The notes: a model not told the origin generated them from the sequence alone. 64,000 nt of DNA from Anaerolineales bacterium (GCA_020634855.1 JACKAU010000006.1:1-64000), one strand, 5' to 3'; shown: positions 1 to 8,559, numbered from the stretch's first letter. Made by a program: numbers and translations.

Positions 1-32
1 GTGGCTCAACCGGATTTCGAGAGGTTGACGCC

Positions 33-271
33 GTAAAACGTAAAACGTGATACGTAAATATGGATTGGAAAACAAATAACTTCGGCCTGTCATTTCGAGC
101 GATTAGCGAGAAATCCCTACAGAGTCGCTTTGCCAACAGTCGTCTCAGGGATTTCTCCGCCGGAGTTTATCCTGAGCGCAGTCGAAGGGGCTACGAAATG
201 ACATGCGGCAAAAAGTGGAAGTTATTTTATTCTCGTTCCTAAGGAATTACGTTTTACGTTTTTCGTTTTAC
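33..271. repeat. MITE-like palindromic intergenic repeat
   Basis: An inner element at 89-203 has perfect 10-bp terminal inverted repeats (TGTCATTTCG / CGAAATGACA) and a second inner pair (GAGAAATCCCT at 108-118 with AGGGATTTCTC at 147-157), so it can fold into one long hairpin. It is framed by ACGT-phased tracts at 33-58 and 247-271 that are roughly complementary to each other. No transposase is encoded. The spurious frame through it (60-242) is a by-product of the repeat. It fills the stretch before the first gene. Confidence 0.75.
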
Positions 272-309
272 AAGCGGGTCACCCCCTGAGTTCCAAAAGC
301 GCCTTGTGG

Positions 310-1233
310 CTACTGCTTCGCCGCCTGTACCGCTAACGCAATTTCGGCCTCATACAACTCGCTCAGCCGGCGCGTCAGCGAACCGTACTGCCCCGCGCCG
401 ATAACCCGCCCATCGACCTCAATAACCGGGGTCAGCCCGCCGAAGGTGCCGGTAACAAACGCCTCGTCGGCATCGTAGACATCGGTTAGCGAAAAGTTTT
501 TTTCGTAGACAACGATGCCGTGCTGGCGACAAACCTCAATTACCTTGCCCCGGGTGATGCCGTTCATACAATACTGGCCGGTCGAGGTCCAAACTTCATT
601 CTTCTTGATCATAAAGAAGTTAGTGGCGTTGCAGGTGCTGACAAAGCCGTGAATGTCGAGCATCAGCGCCTCGTCCGCGCCGGCTTGGAGGGCCTGTACC
701 AACGCGATGACCTCGTGCAGCTTGCTGTGGCAGTTGAGCCGGGGGTCGAGATAATCAGGCGAACCGCGCCGAACGGTGGAGGTAAACAGTTTGACGCCCT
801 GTTCTTTGGTGGCCGGGTCGGCCTGCTTGTGCTCGGCGATGATAACGATGGTCGGGCCGCTGACCGTTAAGCGAGGGTCCTGAGACGGCGTTTTTTTGAT
901 GCCACGCGTAATCATAAACCGGACGTGGACGCTGGTGGTCATCTGATTGGCGGCGATGGTTTTTTCAAGAGCGGCGGTTAATTCGGCGCGGGTTAGACCG
1001 ATGTCGAGACCGATGGCTTTGGCCCCCTGGTAGAGCCGGTCGAGATGCTCATCCAAAAAAACCAGCACCCCATCATGTAGCCGGACGGCTTCCCACACGC
1101 CGTCGCCAACGAGAAACCCGCTGTCAAAAACTGAAATCTTGGCCTCGGCTCGGGGGACTAGCGCGCCGTTAATATTAATCAGAATCGACTCGTTGCGCGG
1201 GTCGGGCAGAGCGTTGTGCGTACCGTGGATCAT
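310..1233 (-). CDS. Class IV PLP aminotransferase (branched-chain / D-amino acid type)
   Basis: A 307-residue PLP enzyme of fold type IV (the IlvE / D-alanine aminotransferase / aminodeoxychorismate lyase group). The N-terminus carries the family pattern of a short beta strand followed by a DSGFLVGDGVWE segment. The Schiff-base lysine is most likely in the NCHSKLHEV segment near residue 170. The C-terminal EAFVTGTFGGLTPV stretch fits the phosphate-binding region. It probably transfers an amino group between an amino acid and 2-oxoglutarate in the cytoplasm, but the sequence alone does not separate branched-chain from D-amino acid specificity. The start is supported by GAGGTGAAGG just upstream on the minus strand and a TATAAT (plus-strand 1262-1267) about 30 bp before the ATG. 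It stands alone, divergent from the next lipoprotein gene. Confidence 0.85.
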   Translation of the reverse strand: MIHGTHNALPDPRNESILININGALVPRAEAKISVFDSGFLVGDGVWEAVRLHDGVLVFLDEHLDRLYQGAKAIGLDIGLTRAELTAALEKTIAANQMTTSVHVRFMITRGIKKTPSQDPRLTVSGPTIVIIAEHKQADPATKEQGVKLFTSTVRRGSPDYLDPRLNCHSKLHEVIALVQALQAGADEALMLDIHGFVSTCNATNFFMIKKNEVWTSTGQYCMNGITRGKVIEVCRQHGIVVYEKNFSLTDVYDADEAFVTGTFGGLTPVIEVDGRVIGAGQYGSLTRRLSELYEAEIALAVQAAKQ

Positions 1234-1387
1234 CCTTCACCTCATTTTCAAAGTACCCCGAATTATACCACCATCGAGGCCAATCCGTAAGCTGCAAGAG
1301 ACGCGCTTTTACGCTATAATTATGGTTGTCAGCAGTGGAAAGCCGTGCTATAGTTTCTTATCATAGCCCCATCCAGCGGAGGTAAAA

Positions 1388-1930
1388 ATGTTATCAAATC
1401 CTTTCAATCCCCAATTTTTCCGCATTTTTGCAACTGCGCTTTTGATCCTCATTGTGGCCGGTTGCAGTTCGTCTTTGGCCGAAACCTCTCAACTTATCAC
1501 CAGCGGCAGTCAGTCTGCCTCTCCGGCCGAAACGTTACAGCCCAGTCCCGATCTGTCGCCGCAGGACGTGGTCAGAATCCAGGTTGAAGCCCTGCAAAAC
1601 AACGACGGTGACGATAAGGGCATCGAGATTGCCTTCCGTTTCGCCTCGCCGACCAACCGTCAGGCCACCGGCCCACTCAATCGATTTACCTACCTGGTCA
1701 AAAACCCCACCTACCGGCCGATGCTGAATCACAAACTGGCCGAATACAATCCCATCGAAATCTCAGGCAATACGGCCACACAGCGGGTCACGATTACGGG
1801 ATCTGACGGCTCGGCCAGCGTGTATCTGTTTGAACTGTCTCGGCAAGATACCCCTACCTGTTCCGGCTGCTGGCTGACCGACGGCGTCTCGTTTGTACCG
1901 ACCCGTCAGGGCAACCTAACTAATATTTAG
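1388..1930 (+). CDS. Lipoprotein with DUF4864-like domain
   Basis: A 180-residue secreted protein. The N-terminus has a hydrophobic signal segment ending in a lipobox (VAGC, Cys near residue 26), followed by a Ser/Thr/Pro-rich linker. From about residue 57 the sequence DVVRIQVEALQNND starts a small alpha+beta domain resembling DUF4864, in which Gln/Asn-rich helices are followed by FRFASP and VTITGSDG strands. DUF4864 has no known biochemical role, so function is unknown; the lipobox predicts membrane anchoring. GGAGG at 1379-1383 sits 4 nt before the ATG. A TATAAT at 1315-1320 is a plausible -10 box, although its -35 is weak. It appears monocistronic. Confidence 0.75.
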   Translation: MLSNPFNPQFFRIFATALLILIVAGCSSSLAETSQLITSGSQSASPAETLQPSPDLSPQDVVRIQVEALQNNDGDDKGIEIAFRFASPTNRQATGPLNRFTYLVKNPTYRPMLNHKLAEYNPIEISGNTATQRVTITGSDGSASVYLFELSRQDTPTCSGCWLTDGVSFVPTRQGNLTNI

Positions 1931-1960
1931 TGGTGATCCCCCTAACAGTGCAAATATATC

Positions 1961-2012
1961 GGAGCGACAAAGCTTGCTTTTCAAATACGATCAATGCAAG
2001 CTTTGATGCTCC
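1961..2012. repeat. Dispersed 'GGAGCGACAAAGCTTGC' hairpin repeat, copy 1
   Basis: Begins GGAGCGACAAAGCTTGCTTT and ends AAGCTTTGATGCTCC, so the two ends pair into an imperfect hairpin. Two further copies of the family are at 26555-26602 and 31352-31408. This copy lies in the leader of the GNAT gene at 2028, ending 16 nt before its start codon. Confidence 0.8.
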
Positions 2013-2027
2013 TCTTTTTAGGAGCGT

Positions 2028-2885
2028 ATGCGAACATTACAAGCCCGCACCCGGTTATCTCCGGCTGACCTGGACACCATTCGCCAATTGGCCGGTGAAT
2101 GCAACCAATTTGAAGAATTGACAATGAAACTCAATTGGCCGTCGTTGCAAAGCCGCGCCGGCCAGGTCACGGACGACTTTATGATGATTGAGGATCGGCG
2201 GCTGGTGGGGTACTTGGCCCTGTACGCCTTCAACCAGCAGGAAGCCGAGATCAGCGCGATGACGCACCCCGCTTGTCGGCGGCAGGGTATTTTCAAACAG
2301 CTTTTGGCCGCCGCCCGATCAACCCTGGCCGAGCGACGGATCCCCGACCTACTTTTCATCTGCGAGCAAAAATCGACCTCAGCCCGCAGTTGTATGACGG
2401 CCATCGGCAGCCGCTATGAATTTTCCGAATACAAAATGACTCTGGCCGAGGTTCCCCCGCTTGAGCCTATCCACGGGCTAAGGTTATGTCTGGCTCAAGC
2501 CGATGACCTGGCGCGGCTTGTCCAATTAGACCATCTCTGCTTTAATGTCGAACCGGAAATTAGCCAGGCTTATCTAACCAACGAAAAGCGATCCCGCAAC
2601 CGGCGCATGTTTATCGCGATGGTAGATGATCTCATCGTCGGCAAAATTCAGGTAACGCTGGGCGCGGACGAAATCTACCTATCCGGTTTTTGCTTGTGGC
2701 CGGACTATCGCGGGCAGGGCTACGGCCGATCCATTCTGACCCAGATCGTCAACCAACTCAACCGGGAGCGCCGCCAGCCTATCGCGTTGGAGGTCGCCTG
2801 TGCTAATCGGCAGGCGCTAAGCCTGTACCAAAGCTGCGGCTTCCAAGAAGTCACGGCCTACGACTACTATCGACAACCGGTGTGA
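2028..2885 (+). CDS. Tandem GNAT acetyltransferase
   Basis: A 285-residue protein made of two GNAT folds. The N-terminal half (about residues 1-140) has the acetyl-CoA motif A signature RRQGIFKQLL. The C-terminal half (about 145-285) has DYRGQGYGRSIL, the classical Q/R-x-x-G-x-G/A pyrophosphate loop, followed by LEVACANRQALSLYQSCGF typical of motif B. Only the second motif is fully canonical, so the first half may be structural or degenerate. It probably transfers an acetyl group to a small amine or peptide in the cytoplasm; the substrate cannot be told. AGGAG precedes the ATG. Its TGA stop is 3 nt before the start of the ComB-family gene, so the two are almost certainly cotranscribed. Confidence 0.85.
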   Translation: MRTLQARTRLSPADLDTIRQLAGECNQFEELTMKLNWPSLQSRAGQVTDDFMMIEDRRLVGYLALYAFNQQEAEISAMTHPACRRQGIFKQLLAAARSTLAERRIPDLLFICEQKSTSARSCMTAIGSRYEFSEYKMTLAEVPPLEPIHGLRLCLAQADDLARLVQLDHLCFNVEPEISQAYLTNEKRSRNRRMFIAMVDDLIVGKIQVTLGADEIYLSGFCLWPDYRGQGYGRSILTQIVNQLNRERRQPIALEVACANRQALSLYQSCGFQEVTAYDYYRQPV

Positions 2886-2888
2886 TGT

Positions 2889-3602
2889 ATGACAACGATT
2901 CAACTTTTAGATTTTGTGGAAGGGGCGCGGCAAGCCACCGGCCTGACTGTGATCATCGACGTGTTTCGGGCATTTTCAACTGCCTGCTACCTATTTGATC
3001 AGGGCGCGAAAACTGTCATTCCGGTAGGTCGGCGAGAAACGGCGCGAGCTTTGCAGCAGCAGCATCCCAACGTTATTTTGATCGGCGAACGGGGCGGGCA
3101 AAAAATTCCCGGCTTCAGTTACGGCAACTCGCCGGCTGAAATCGACGGGGTCACGTTTGAAGGCAAAACCGTGGTCCACACCACCACCAACGGCACCCAG
3201 GGTCTGATCAACGCCCAGGCCGCCGCCGAAGTCATCACCGGCAGTTTTGTCAACGCCGGGGCAGTGGTGGCCTACATCCAGGCGAAACAACCGGACATAG
3301 TCTCGCTGGTAGCGATGGGCATGGGGGCAGGCCGACCGGCCGAAGAGGATACGGCCTGCGCTCACTACCTGAAAGCCCAGCTAACCAACGGCCACACACC
3401 TGATTTCGAAGCGATTAAAGATGATCTGCGCACCAGCCACACCGGTCTCAAATTTTTCGATCCCGGTGTAACCTGGGCGAACGAGAGGGATTTCGATCTG
3501 TGTCTGACCCTGGACAAATTTAACTTTGTCTTGCAGACTCAGCCTTATCAGAATGGATTGCTGTCGCTGCGGAAGATAGAGGTTGAACACGGTAATGAGT
3601 AA
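2889..3602 (+). CDS. 2-phosphosulfolactate phosphatase (ComB) family protein
   Basis: A 237-residue ComB-family protein. Visible family signatures are DVFRAFSTACYLFDQGA near the N-terminus, GERGGQKIPGFSYGNSP, VVHTTTNGTQGL and the late segment HTGLKFFDPG. ComB is a Mg2+-dependent acid phosphatase that dephosphorylates 2-phosphosulfolactate in coenzyme M synthesis. Many bacteria without coenzyme M carry homologs, so the physiological substrate here is unknown; no other coenzyme M gene is in the window. The ATG lies 3 nt after the TGA of the GNAT gene, indicating translational coupling. The stop lies inside the AT-rich repeat that follows. Confidence 0.85.
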   Translation: MTTIQLLDFVEGARQATGLTVIIDVFRAFSTACYLFDQGAKTVIPVGRRETARALQQQHPNVILIGERGGQKIPGFSYGNSPAEIDGVTFEGKTVVHTTTNGTQGLINAQAAAEVITGSFVNAGAVVAYIQAKQPDIVSLVAMGMGAGRPAEEDTACAHYLKAQLTNGHTPDFEAIKDDLRTSHTGLKFFDPGVTWANERDFDLCLTLDKFNFVLQTQPYQNGLLSLRKIEVEHGNE

Positions 3603-3665
3603 TTGGTAAATAGTAATTGGTAATTGGCTCCAGTCTCTAATTACCAGTGACCAATTACCAATTAC
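3598..3665. repeat. AATTGGTAATTGG-type palindromic repeat
   Basis: Tandem and inverted copies of TAATTGGTAAT / ATTACCAATTA, able to fold back on itself between two convergent genes. A related element in the opposite sense lies inside 59418-59532. It may act as a weak bidirectional terminator, but no T tract is obvious. Confidence 0.6.
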
Positions 3666-3724
3666 TGCCAATGGAACATCACCTTTGGTTCCTATTAAGT
3701 AGCTCCATTACAGTCGGCAAAGAT

Positions 3725-4444
3725 TTATAACCGACTCTGCCAGGCCACTTTACCGATAAAAAATGGCCCCAGACTCTCCAAATACTGCGAGGTTTGTTTG
3801 GTTTTACGCATCGATTGAACCACCGCTGAAACCGGATGCAGTTCGCGCCCCAAGACGGCCACTACAAAATCGTTATCGTATTTGTCCAGACCGTGACAGG
3901 CCAGCCGGATATCTTTGGCGTAACCGGCCCGGCCAAACGTAAAGCCAATCCCCCCATGCTCCATCAACACCACGCGCTGTTCCTGCTCCGGCAGCGCTTC
4001 AAATGATTTCTTGCGCCGCAGCGGATACCAGATCACCCACGGCCACTCCGGATCGACAACGCGCTGCCGGGGGCGGGTGATGAGCGTCGCCTCCAAATCG
4101 GTCTCATAGCCGATGGTGTAAGTGCGGCCCAGCATGGTGTACTCCGGCTTGGGCGTCAAACCCGCGAAAGGCGCACGGTTGAGCAACTGCCGCAGATCGG
4201 TCACAAAAAAGTCGGGGGTTTCAGCCATTGTAATCAAGCCGACCCCCTGCGGATCGTTGATATCCAGGTACAACGCCCCGTCGATGCCGGCTTCGGTCAG
4301 AGCGGCCGCCAGCGGCTCGATATCGTGACAGCCGCCAAACGCCAAAAACTGCATAAATAGCCGCCGGTCCATGGAAATAATCTCGCCATCTTTCGATTTT
4401 CCTTTTTCACTCAGGTCTAAAGGGACTGCTTCCGGGGATGTCAT
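3725..4444 (-). CDS. Chlorite dismutase / HemQ-family heme protein
   Basis: A 239-residue member of the chlorite-dismutase superfamily. The C-terminal half carries the family marks: a Met-Glu-His-Gly segment (LMEHGGIGFTFG) whose His fits the proximal heme ligand, then GLDKYDNDFVVAVLG, VQSMRKTKQTSQYLESLGPFFIGK at the end. Members either decompose chlorite or, more often in bacteria of this kind, act as coproheme decarboxylase (HemQ) in heme synthesis. The usual distal Arg of true chlorite dismutases cannot be placed with certainty by eye, so the HemQ-like reading is an inference. AGGAG sits upstream of the ATG. Upstream spacer 4445-4737 contains a GGGAGT-type low-complexity repeat near 4498-4523 and nothing else recognisable. 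Confidence 0.8.
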   Translation of the reverse strand: MTSPEAVPLDLSEKGKSKDGEIISMDRRLFMQFLAFGGCHDIEPLAAALTEAGIDGALYLDINDPQGVGLITMAETPDFFVTDLRQLLNRAPFAGLTPKPEYTMLGRTYTIGYETDLEATLITRPRQRVVDPEWPWVIWYPLRRKKSFEALPEQEQRVVLMEHGGIGFTFGRAGYAKDIRLACHGLDKYDNDFVVAVLGRELHPVSAVVQSMRKTKQTSQYLESLGPFFIGKVAWQSRL

Positions 4445-4737
4445 AGGTTCTCCTGTCAGTAAATAACGCCGGTTGCTGCCTGGGGAGCCGTTTCAGGGAG
4501 GGGGAGTGAGGAGTAGGGAGTAAGCGATCTTAATGACAGTGGGCAACAACCTAGGATTATAGATATTTCAAACCGAAACTATAGCATAACTTTTTGGAAC
4601 GGACAATCGGCGGTTTGGCGAGCCATTAATTTCGAATTCAGGTTAAAAAGATATCCTTATCAAGTCAGGGCTTTACCCCATTTAACATCCCAGTCCCGAC
4701 GACTTCTAAGCTAACCCATTAGAGGAGGATATCTATC

Positions 4738-6141
4738 TTGTTCGCACCCCGTAACTTAAACACCCTTTTTTCACTACCCATTTTGATGACACTGCTGCTA
4801 ACCGGCTGCGGTGTTTTTGGCGCAACTGTCTCGGAGCCGCCGCTGCCGACCATTGTTGCGGCCACGGAGACGCCGCCGGTCGATCCCACGTCTAGCCCAT
4901 TGCCGCCGACTGCGCCGCCCACCGAGGCAGAGAGCGACGCCCAGGTCGCCGTTGAATTAGCCCCCGGCGGCGACCCACCTGCTACCCCCACCGAACTACC
5001 GCCCTCGCCGACATCGTCCCCATTGTCGCCCACCGCCACCTCACCATCACCGGCTCAACTACCCGCTCTGGACGCCATTACCCTGAGGCTCGATCCCGTT
5101 GCCGACGGCTTCACCAAACCGCTATACCTGACTCACGCCGGCGACGGCAGCGGGCGGCTGTTTGTGGTGGAGCAGGCCGGGCGGATTATGATCATTGAAA
5201 ATGGCGCGATGAACCCCACCCCCTTCCTGGATATCGTGTCGATAGTTGGTTCATCGGGCAATGAGCAGGGCTTGTTAAGCGTGGCCTTCCACCCGAACTA
5301 TCCTGAAAACGGCCGTCTCTTTGTTGATTACACCAATCAGCAGGGCGACACCGAAATTGCGCAATACACCGTCTCATCCGACCCCAATCAGGCTGATCCC
5401 AACAGCGGCGAGCTGCTGCTAACCATCGATCAGCCCTACCGCAACCACAACGGCGGCCAACTGGTCTTTGGCCCGGATGGCTACCTTTACATCGGTATGG
5501 GCGACGGCGGTAGCGCCAACGATCCCGAAAATCGGGCTCAAAACCTGGGGACGCTGCTAGGTAAAATCCTGCGCCTCGATGTGGATAATGCCGCGCCTTA
5601 CGGCGTTCCGGCGGATAATCCGTTTGTGGGCAACGACCAAGCTCGACCCGAAATCTGGTCTTACGGCTGGCGCAACCCCTGGCGTATTTCGTTCGACCGG
5701 GCCACCGGCGATATGTATGTGGGCGATGTCGGCCAAAACCAGTACGAGGAGATTGATTTTGAAGCAGCGGGCGCGCCGGGCGGCCAAAATTATGGTTGGC
5801 GTCTTATGGAGGGTCTGCACTGCTTCAACCCCAGCAGTTGCGACCCGGCTGCCTTGGGACTGGTTTTACCCGTGGCCGAATATGATCACGGTCAGGGTTG
5901 CTCGGTAACCGGCGGCTACGCCTATCGCGGCCAACAGTTCCCGAATTTGGACGGCATCTACTTTTACGGCGATTATTGCACCGGCCTCATCTGGGGACTG
6001 CGTCGAGAAGCGGACGGCAGTTGGTCCCAGGCCCAACTGCTCAGCAGCGACCGACGGATCAGCTCGTTTGGCGAGGACGAAACCGGCGAGGTCTATCTGG
6101 TTGATCAATCAGGAGCTATTCTATCGATAGGAGGCGAATAA
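4738..6141 (+). CDS. PQQ-type glucose/sorbosone dehydrogenase-like lipoprotein
   Basis: A 467-residue secreted lipoprotein starting at TTG, which is favoured by AGGAGG at 4723-4728; no ATG fits as well. The signal peptide ends in LLTGC (lipobox). Residues about 30-110 are a Pro/Thr/Ser/Ala-rich linker. Residues about 115-467 are a six-bladed beta-propeller of the soluble quinoprotein glucose/sorbosone dehydrogenase family, with RLFVVEQAGRI, EQGLLSVAFHP (catalytic His region), NHNGGQLVFGPDGYLYIGMGDGG, SYGWRNPWRISFD and DVGQNQYEEID. Family members oxidise aldose sugars with PQQ in the periplasm or cell surface. No PQQ synthesis gene is in the window, so the cofactor state is unproven. It converges on the CHAP gene with only a 31-nt gap. 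Confidence 0.88.
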   Translation: MFAPRNLNTLFSLPILMTLLLTGCGVFGATVSEPPLPTIVAATETPPVDPTSSPLPPTAPPTEAESDAQVAVELAPGGDPPATPTELPPSPTSSPLSPTATSPSPAQLPALDAITLRLDPVADGFTKPLYLTHAGDGSGRLFVVEQAGRIMIIENGAMNPTPFLDIVSIVGSSGNEQGLLSVAFHPNYPENGRLFVDYTNQQGDTEIAQYTVSSDPNQADPNSGELLLTIDQPYRNHNGGQLVFGPDGYLYIGMGDGGSANDPENRAQNLGTLLGKILRLDVDNAAPYGVPADNPFVGNDQARPEIWSYGWRNPWRISFDRATGDMYVGDVGQNQYEEIDFEAAGAPGGQNYGWRLMEGLHCFNPSSCDPAALGLVLPVAEYDHGQGCSVTGGYAYRGQQFPNLDGIYFYGDYCTGLIWGLRREADGSWSQAQLLSSDRRISSFGEDETGEVYLVDQSGAILSIGGE

Positions 6142-6172
6142 CCCATCGGTTTTAGCCTTACCATACCGTGTA

Positions 6173-7654
6173 TCAGGGTTGGGAAAGCGTAACTTTCAGT
6201 TCTGACATCAGGGCCGAGTCAGCGCCGCGGCACACCCCGGCAGTTGGCAGCGGGTCTGTAGTGAGTGCGTCGGTCCCAGTATAGTAACCGCAACTGCCCC
6301 AAGCCGGACAAACCCCATAGAACAGTTCAACCGAAGAGACGCCGTTACCGATCGCCGGCAGGTCGCGCACGTTGTGGTCAACTAACATGCACGATCCGGT
6401 TTGATCGGCGTGTTCATAGAGTTTCACCGCCCATCCTTCCCCCACACTCACGGACGAAACCTGATCATTGATCGAATCGGGGACATTGTATTGGCCGGGA
6501 TGATTAAAATGAAGCGTGTTACCGGGCAGAAAGCCTTTTTGCTCGAACAGCGCCACCGGGTCGCCGGGATGTCCAAAGATATAGCCATCCGGTTGACCGT
6601 TCATCGGCTCATCCTGACCTAACCACACCGAGGGCGCGCCGGCCGGATAATTTATATCGGTTTTGGTCTTGTAATAATCCATTTCACTGACAGAAAGGGG
6701 GCCGGCAGCTTCGATGTGAGCCACGTGTCCGGCCGGGTTGGCCGCGGTAGCGTCATACCAGGCCGTGGCTCCTGCAATAGGGTTACAGCCGGCTTCGGTC
6801 GTGCGGCAAACATCGTAGCCTTCACTTCTGGCCGTCGCCAGCCAATCGGCGGCGTTGCCCCAAGTTGTCATCCCGATATCAGCTCGTTTATAAGCCGCCC
6901 ACCAGGTACAATTGCCGGCCAGACCACACAGATAGACATTTTCTTGCTGATCGGGCGGTAAGCTGCCACAGGTTTGATCGACTATTTGGATAGGCACATC
7001 AGTTGGAAATGCAAAGTTGGGGGGGAAGGCAAAGGCCGGCTCTTTTTTAGTCAGCGCTACGGTTTTTAAGTGGAACGTTGATAGGATATGGGTAAAAATC
7101 TCATTGGTCCCCACATTACGCCCGGCCAAATATCTGAAACGAAAGATCTGCCGCCCATCCGAAACAATCGCCACGACGATGGGCTGACTCTGCTCGGTGG
7201 TGAGGATAATCGCCGGCAAATGTGCGAGGCGGGCGTTAGGTTGAATGACCGTACCCGACTCGGACCCGAAGACCGCCAAGTTGGTCTGGTACGCCGCTAA
7301 CCACTGCCGCAAATCCGTCTCTTTTTGGGATGTCCAAATATCTAAATCGATGCGGCTGTGTCCCATATCGGTAAAAGAGATACGCCGTTTGATTACGTAT
7401 TCGGGCCGCCACTTGTTTTCCAACGTAATTTCAGGGGTCCACCCGGTCGGATATTCAAGTGTAAAACCATAATCCGGTTCGTCATACACCTGCCACGTGA
7501 TCGCCGGCGTGGGCTGAAGTTCCGGTTCCTGAGCCATAACCGTTGCTGGCAAGATAGCCGCTATCGCTATAATGACCGGCAGCAGACCCAATATTCCAGG
7601 CAGAAATCTAGACGAACGTCTAAATCTGATATTTAGACGACTTGTTAAATCCAT
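6173..7654 (-). CDS. Secreted CHAP-domain protein with crystallin-like C-terminus
   Basis: A 493-residue exported protein. Residues 1-42 form a signal peptide (Arg-rich start, hydrophobic core, cut near VMAQ). Residues about 50-200 resemble a PsbP/Mog1-like fold that begins YGFTLEYPTGW. Residues about 230-385 are a CHAP amidase domain: the catalytic Cys in GNCTWWAAY and the His in GHVAHIEAAG are both present, with a VYLCGLAGNC lead-in. Residues about 395-450 (SVGEGWAVKLYEH ... GSCMLVDHN ... SSVELF) look like a beta/gamma-crystallin motif. CHAP domains cleave peptidoglycan amides, so a cell-wall hydrolase or an antagonistic secreted enzyme is likely. The start is the most upstream ATG preceding the signal peptide; no strong Shine-Dalgarno is visible. 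Confidence 0.8.
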   Translation of the reverse strand: MDLTSRLNIRFRRSSRFLPGILGLLPVIIAIAAILPATVMAQEPELQPTPAITWQVYDEPDYGFTLEYPTGWTPEITLENKWRPEYVIKRRISFTDMGHSRIDLDIWTSQKETDLRQWLAAYQTNLAVFGSESGTVIQPNARLAHLPAIILTTEQSQPIVVAIVSDGRQIFRFRYLAGRNVGTNEIFTHILSTFHLKTVALTKKEPAFAFPPNFAFPTDVPIQIVDQTCGSLPPDQQENVYLCGLAGNCTWWAAYKRADIGMTTWGNAADWLATARSEGYDVCRTTEAGCNPIAGATAWYDATAANPAGHVAHIEAAGPLSVSEMDYYKTKTDINYPAGAPSVWLGQDEPMNGQPDGYIFGHPGDPVALFEQKGFLPGNTLHFNHPGQYNVPDSINDQVSSVSVGEGWAVKLYEHADQTGSCMLVDHNVRDLPAIGNGVSSVELFYGVCPAWGSCGYYTGTDALTTDPLPTAGVCRGADSALMSELKVTLSQP

Positions 7655-8000
7655 TCCCTATACCAAACGATGAACGCTGAGCACCTTCAACTGATCTTTT
7701 CCGGGCCGGCCACAACGTTCAGTGATTGATTTAAGCTGATTCTAACAGGCCGGTCTTAGGGAAACATTTAAGAAGCATAAGAAAGCAGTTTGAGTATCGG
7801 CGACATCAACTTCATCTGTTAGGCGTTACGCCGTTCAACAGATGACAGTTACTTAGCGGCGAAAAAGCGACGGTCACCTTGTTGTCTACCTGTTGGCCTT
7901 TTAAAAGTGACTTTCGGGCAAAAAATTAAGTACCATCGATCATCATTATGAAGGACCTTTAGCCCTATTCAGCCGCTGGAGTTTATTGTATTATAGTAAC
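7655..8000. other. Spacer with hairpin, degenerate operator and -10 element
   Basis: Non-coding spacer upstream of the CHAP gene. It holds a nested hairpin at 7813-7844 (outer arms CATCTGTT / AACAGATG, inner GGCG / CGCC), a degenerate GTGAC-N-GTCAC palindrome at 7867-7878, and a TG-TATTAT -10-like element at 7987-7994 that would drive the RNA starting near 8001. No gene is supported. Confidence 0.5.
7867..7878. promoter_or_regulatory. GTGAC-N-GTCAC palindrome, copy 1 (one mismatch)
   Basis: GCGACGGTCACC: one arm has C for T. It is preceded by AAAAA like the copy at 12107. Four perfect copies are at 12107-12117, 12280-12290, 12348-12358 and 19751-19761. Probably a transcription-factor operator. 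Confidence 0.5.
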
Positions 8001-8370
8001 AGAAAGTTGAGTTGCCCCTCATTACTTCACAACTCAACTGACAATTGAATACATGTATAACTGTCAGCCGCCATTTCAAACAGCGACCCGTATCCAACCC
8101 GAACCAACAACGACCTTAATTGTACTTGTACCTCGTCTTTTGAATTTAACCTTTCGTGACCTGCAACTCTATTAGAACTACGATAACCACCGACTACCAC
8201 AACATCGACCGACGACACCGACATCGACTGCACTATCAACACCGACGACAAACCCCACTTCCTCCAGCGACTTCATTCCTGACCCCTTCATTTCCGAGAC
8301 AACTTAACGACATCACCACAAACGAGGGCTGACAAGCAAAAATCTCCCGGTAGAACTGGGAGATTTTTGT
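8001..8370 (+). ncRNA. Candidate C-rich, G-poor noncoding RNA
   Basis: The stretch is bounded by a TG-TATTAT -10-like element (7987-7994) and a strong terminator (8338-8376). By direct count, 8101-8340 contains 32 G and 81 C in 240 bases, a strand asymmetry unlike the neighbouring genes, and no frame gives a credible protein. The 5' part can form AGTTGAGTTG (8005-8014) / CAACTCAACT (8030-8039) or the alternative CTGACA (8038-8043) / TGTCAG (8062-8067) hairpin; the two share bases and are mutually exclusive. Unpaired C-rich motifs CCCCTC (8015-8020) and CTTCCTCC (8258-8265) are complementary to Shine-Dalgarno sequences, and CGAC is repeated many times. It does not match tmRNA, RNase P, SRP or 6S hallmarks. 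A trans-acting regulatory RNA is one reading; expression is unproven. Confidence 0.45.
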
Positions 8371-8376
8371 ATTTTT
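8338..8376 (+). terminator. Rho-independent terminator
   Basis: Perfect 11-bp stem AAAAATCTCCC (8338-8348) / GGGAGATTTTT (8358-8368), 9-nt loop, then GTATTTTT. It could work in both directions, but the T-rich tail on the plus strand fits termination of the candidate RNA ending near 8370. Confidence 0.8.
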
Positions 8377-8403
8377 CCCTATAAGGGTATGGTTATCTCT
8401 CCG

Positions 8404-8432
8404 TTGTATATACAAGAAATTTAGTTTATACT
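8404..8432 (+). promoter_or_regulatory. Sigma-70-type promoter for the six-PAS kinase
   Basis: TTGTAT (8404-8409), 17-bp spacer, TATACT (8427-8432). It lies just after the terminator and gives a leader of about 120 nt before the ATG at 8560. Confidence 0.55.
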
Positions 8433-8559
8433 AAAATAGTCCCCCAGACGATAATTATTTAACTCATTCAAATTGCACCTAGAAATCCAAACCGGGGCGT
8501 ATTAACGACCAATCCTAGGCGCCGGCCGCTTAGGGTTAAACCTGTAAAGGAGCAGGGAG

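Noticed and set aside
60..242. Short plus-strand open frame of 60 codons
   Set aside because: It runs through the palindromic repeat 89-203, has no Shine-Dalgarno, and its translated segment is the typical by-product of this repeat type.
7813..7844. attC-like site (GTTAGGC and GTTCAAC cores)
   Set aside because: The cores are in the wrong order for an integron recombination site, and no integrase or cassette array is present; it is just a hairpin. The similar stretch near 48946-48961 lacks the second core.
8027..8251. Minus-strand open frame of 74 codons opposite the candidate RNA
   Set aside because: Its G/T-heavy codons come only from the strand bias of the region; no start signal and no family resemblance.
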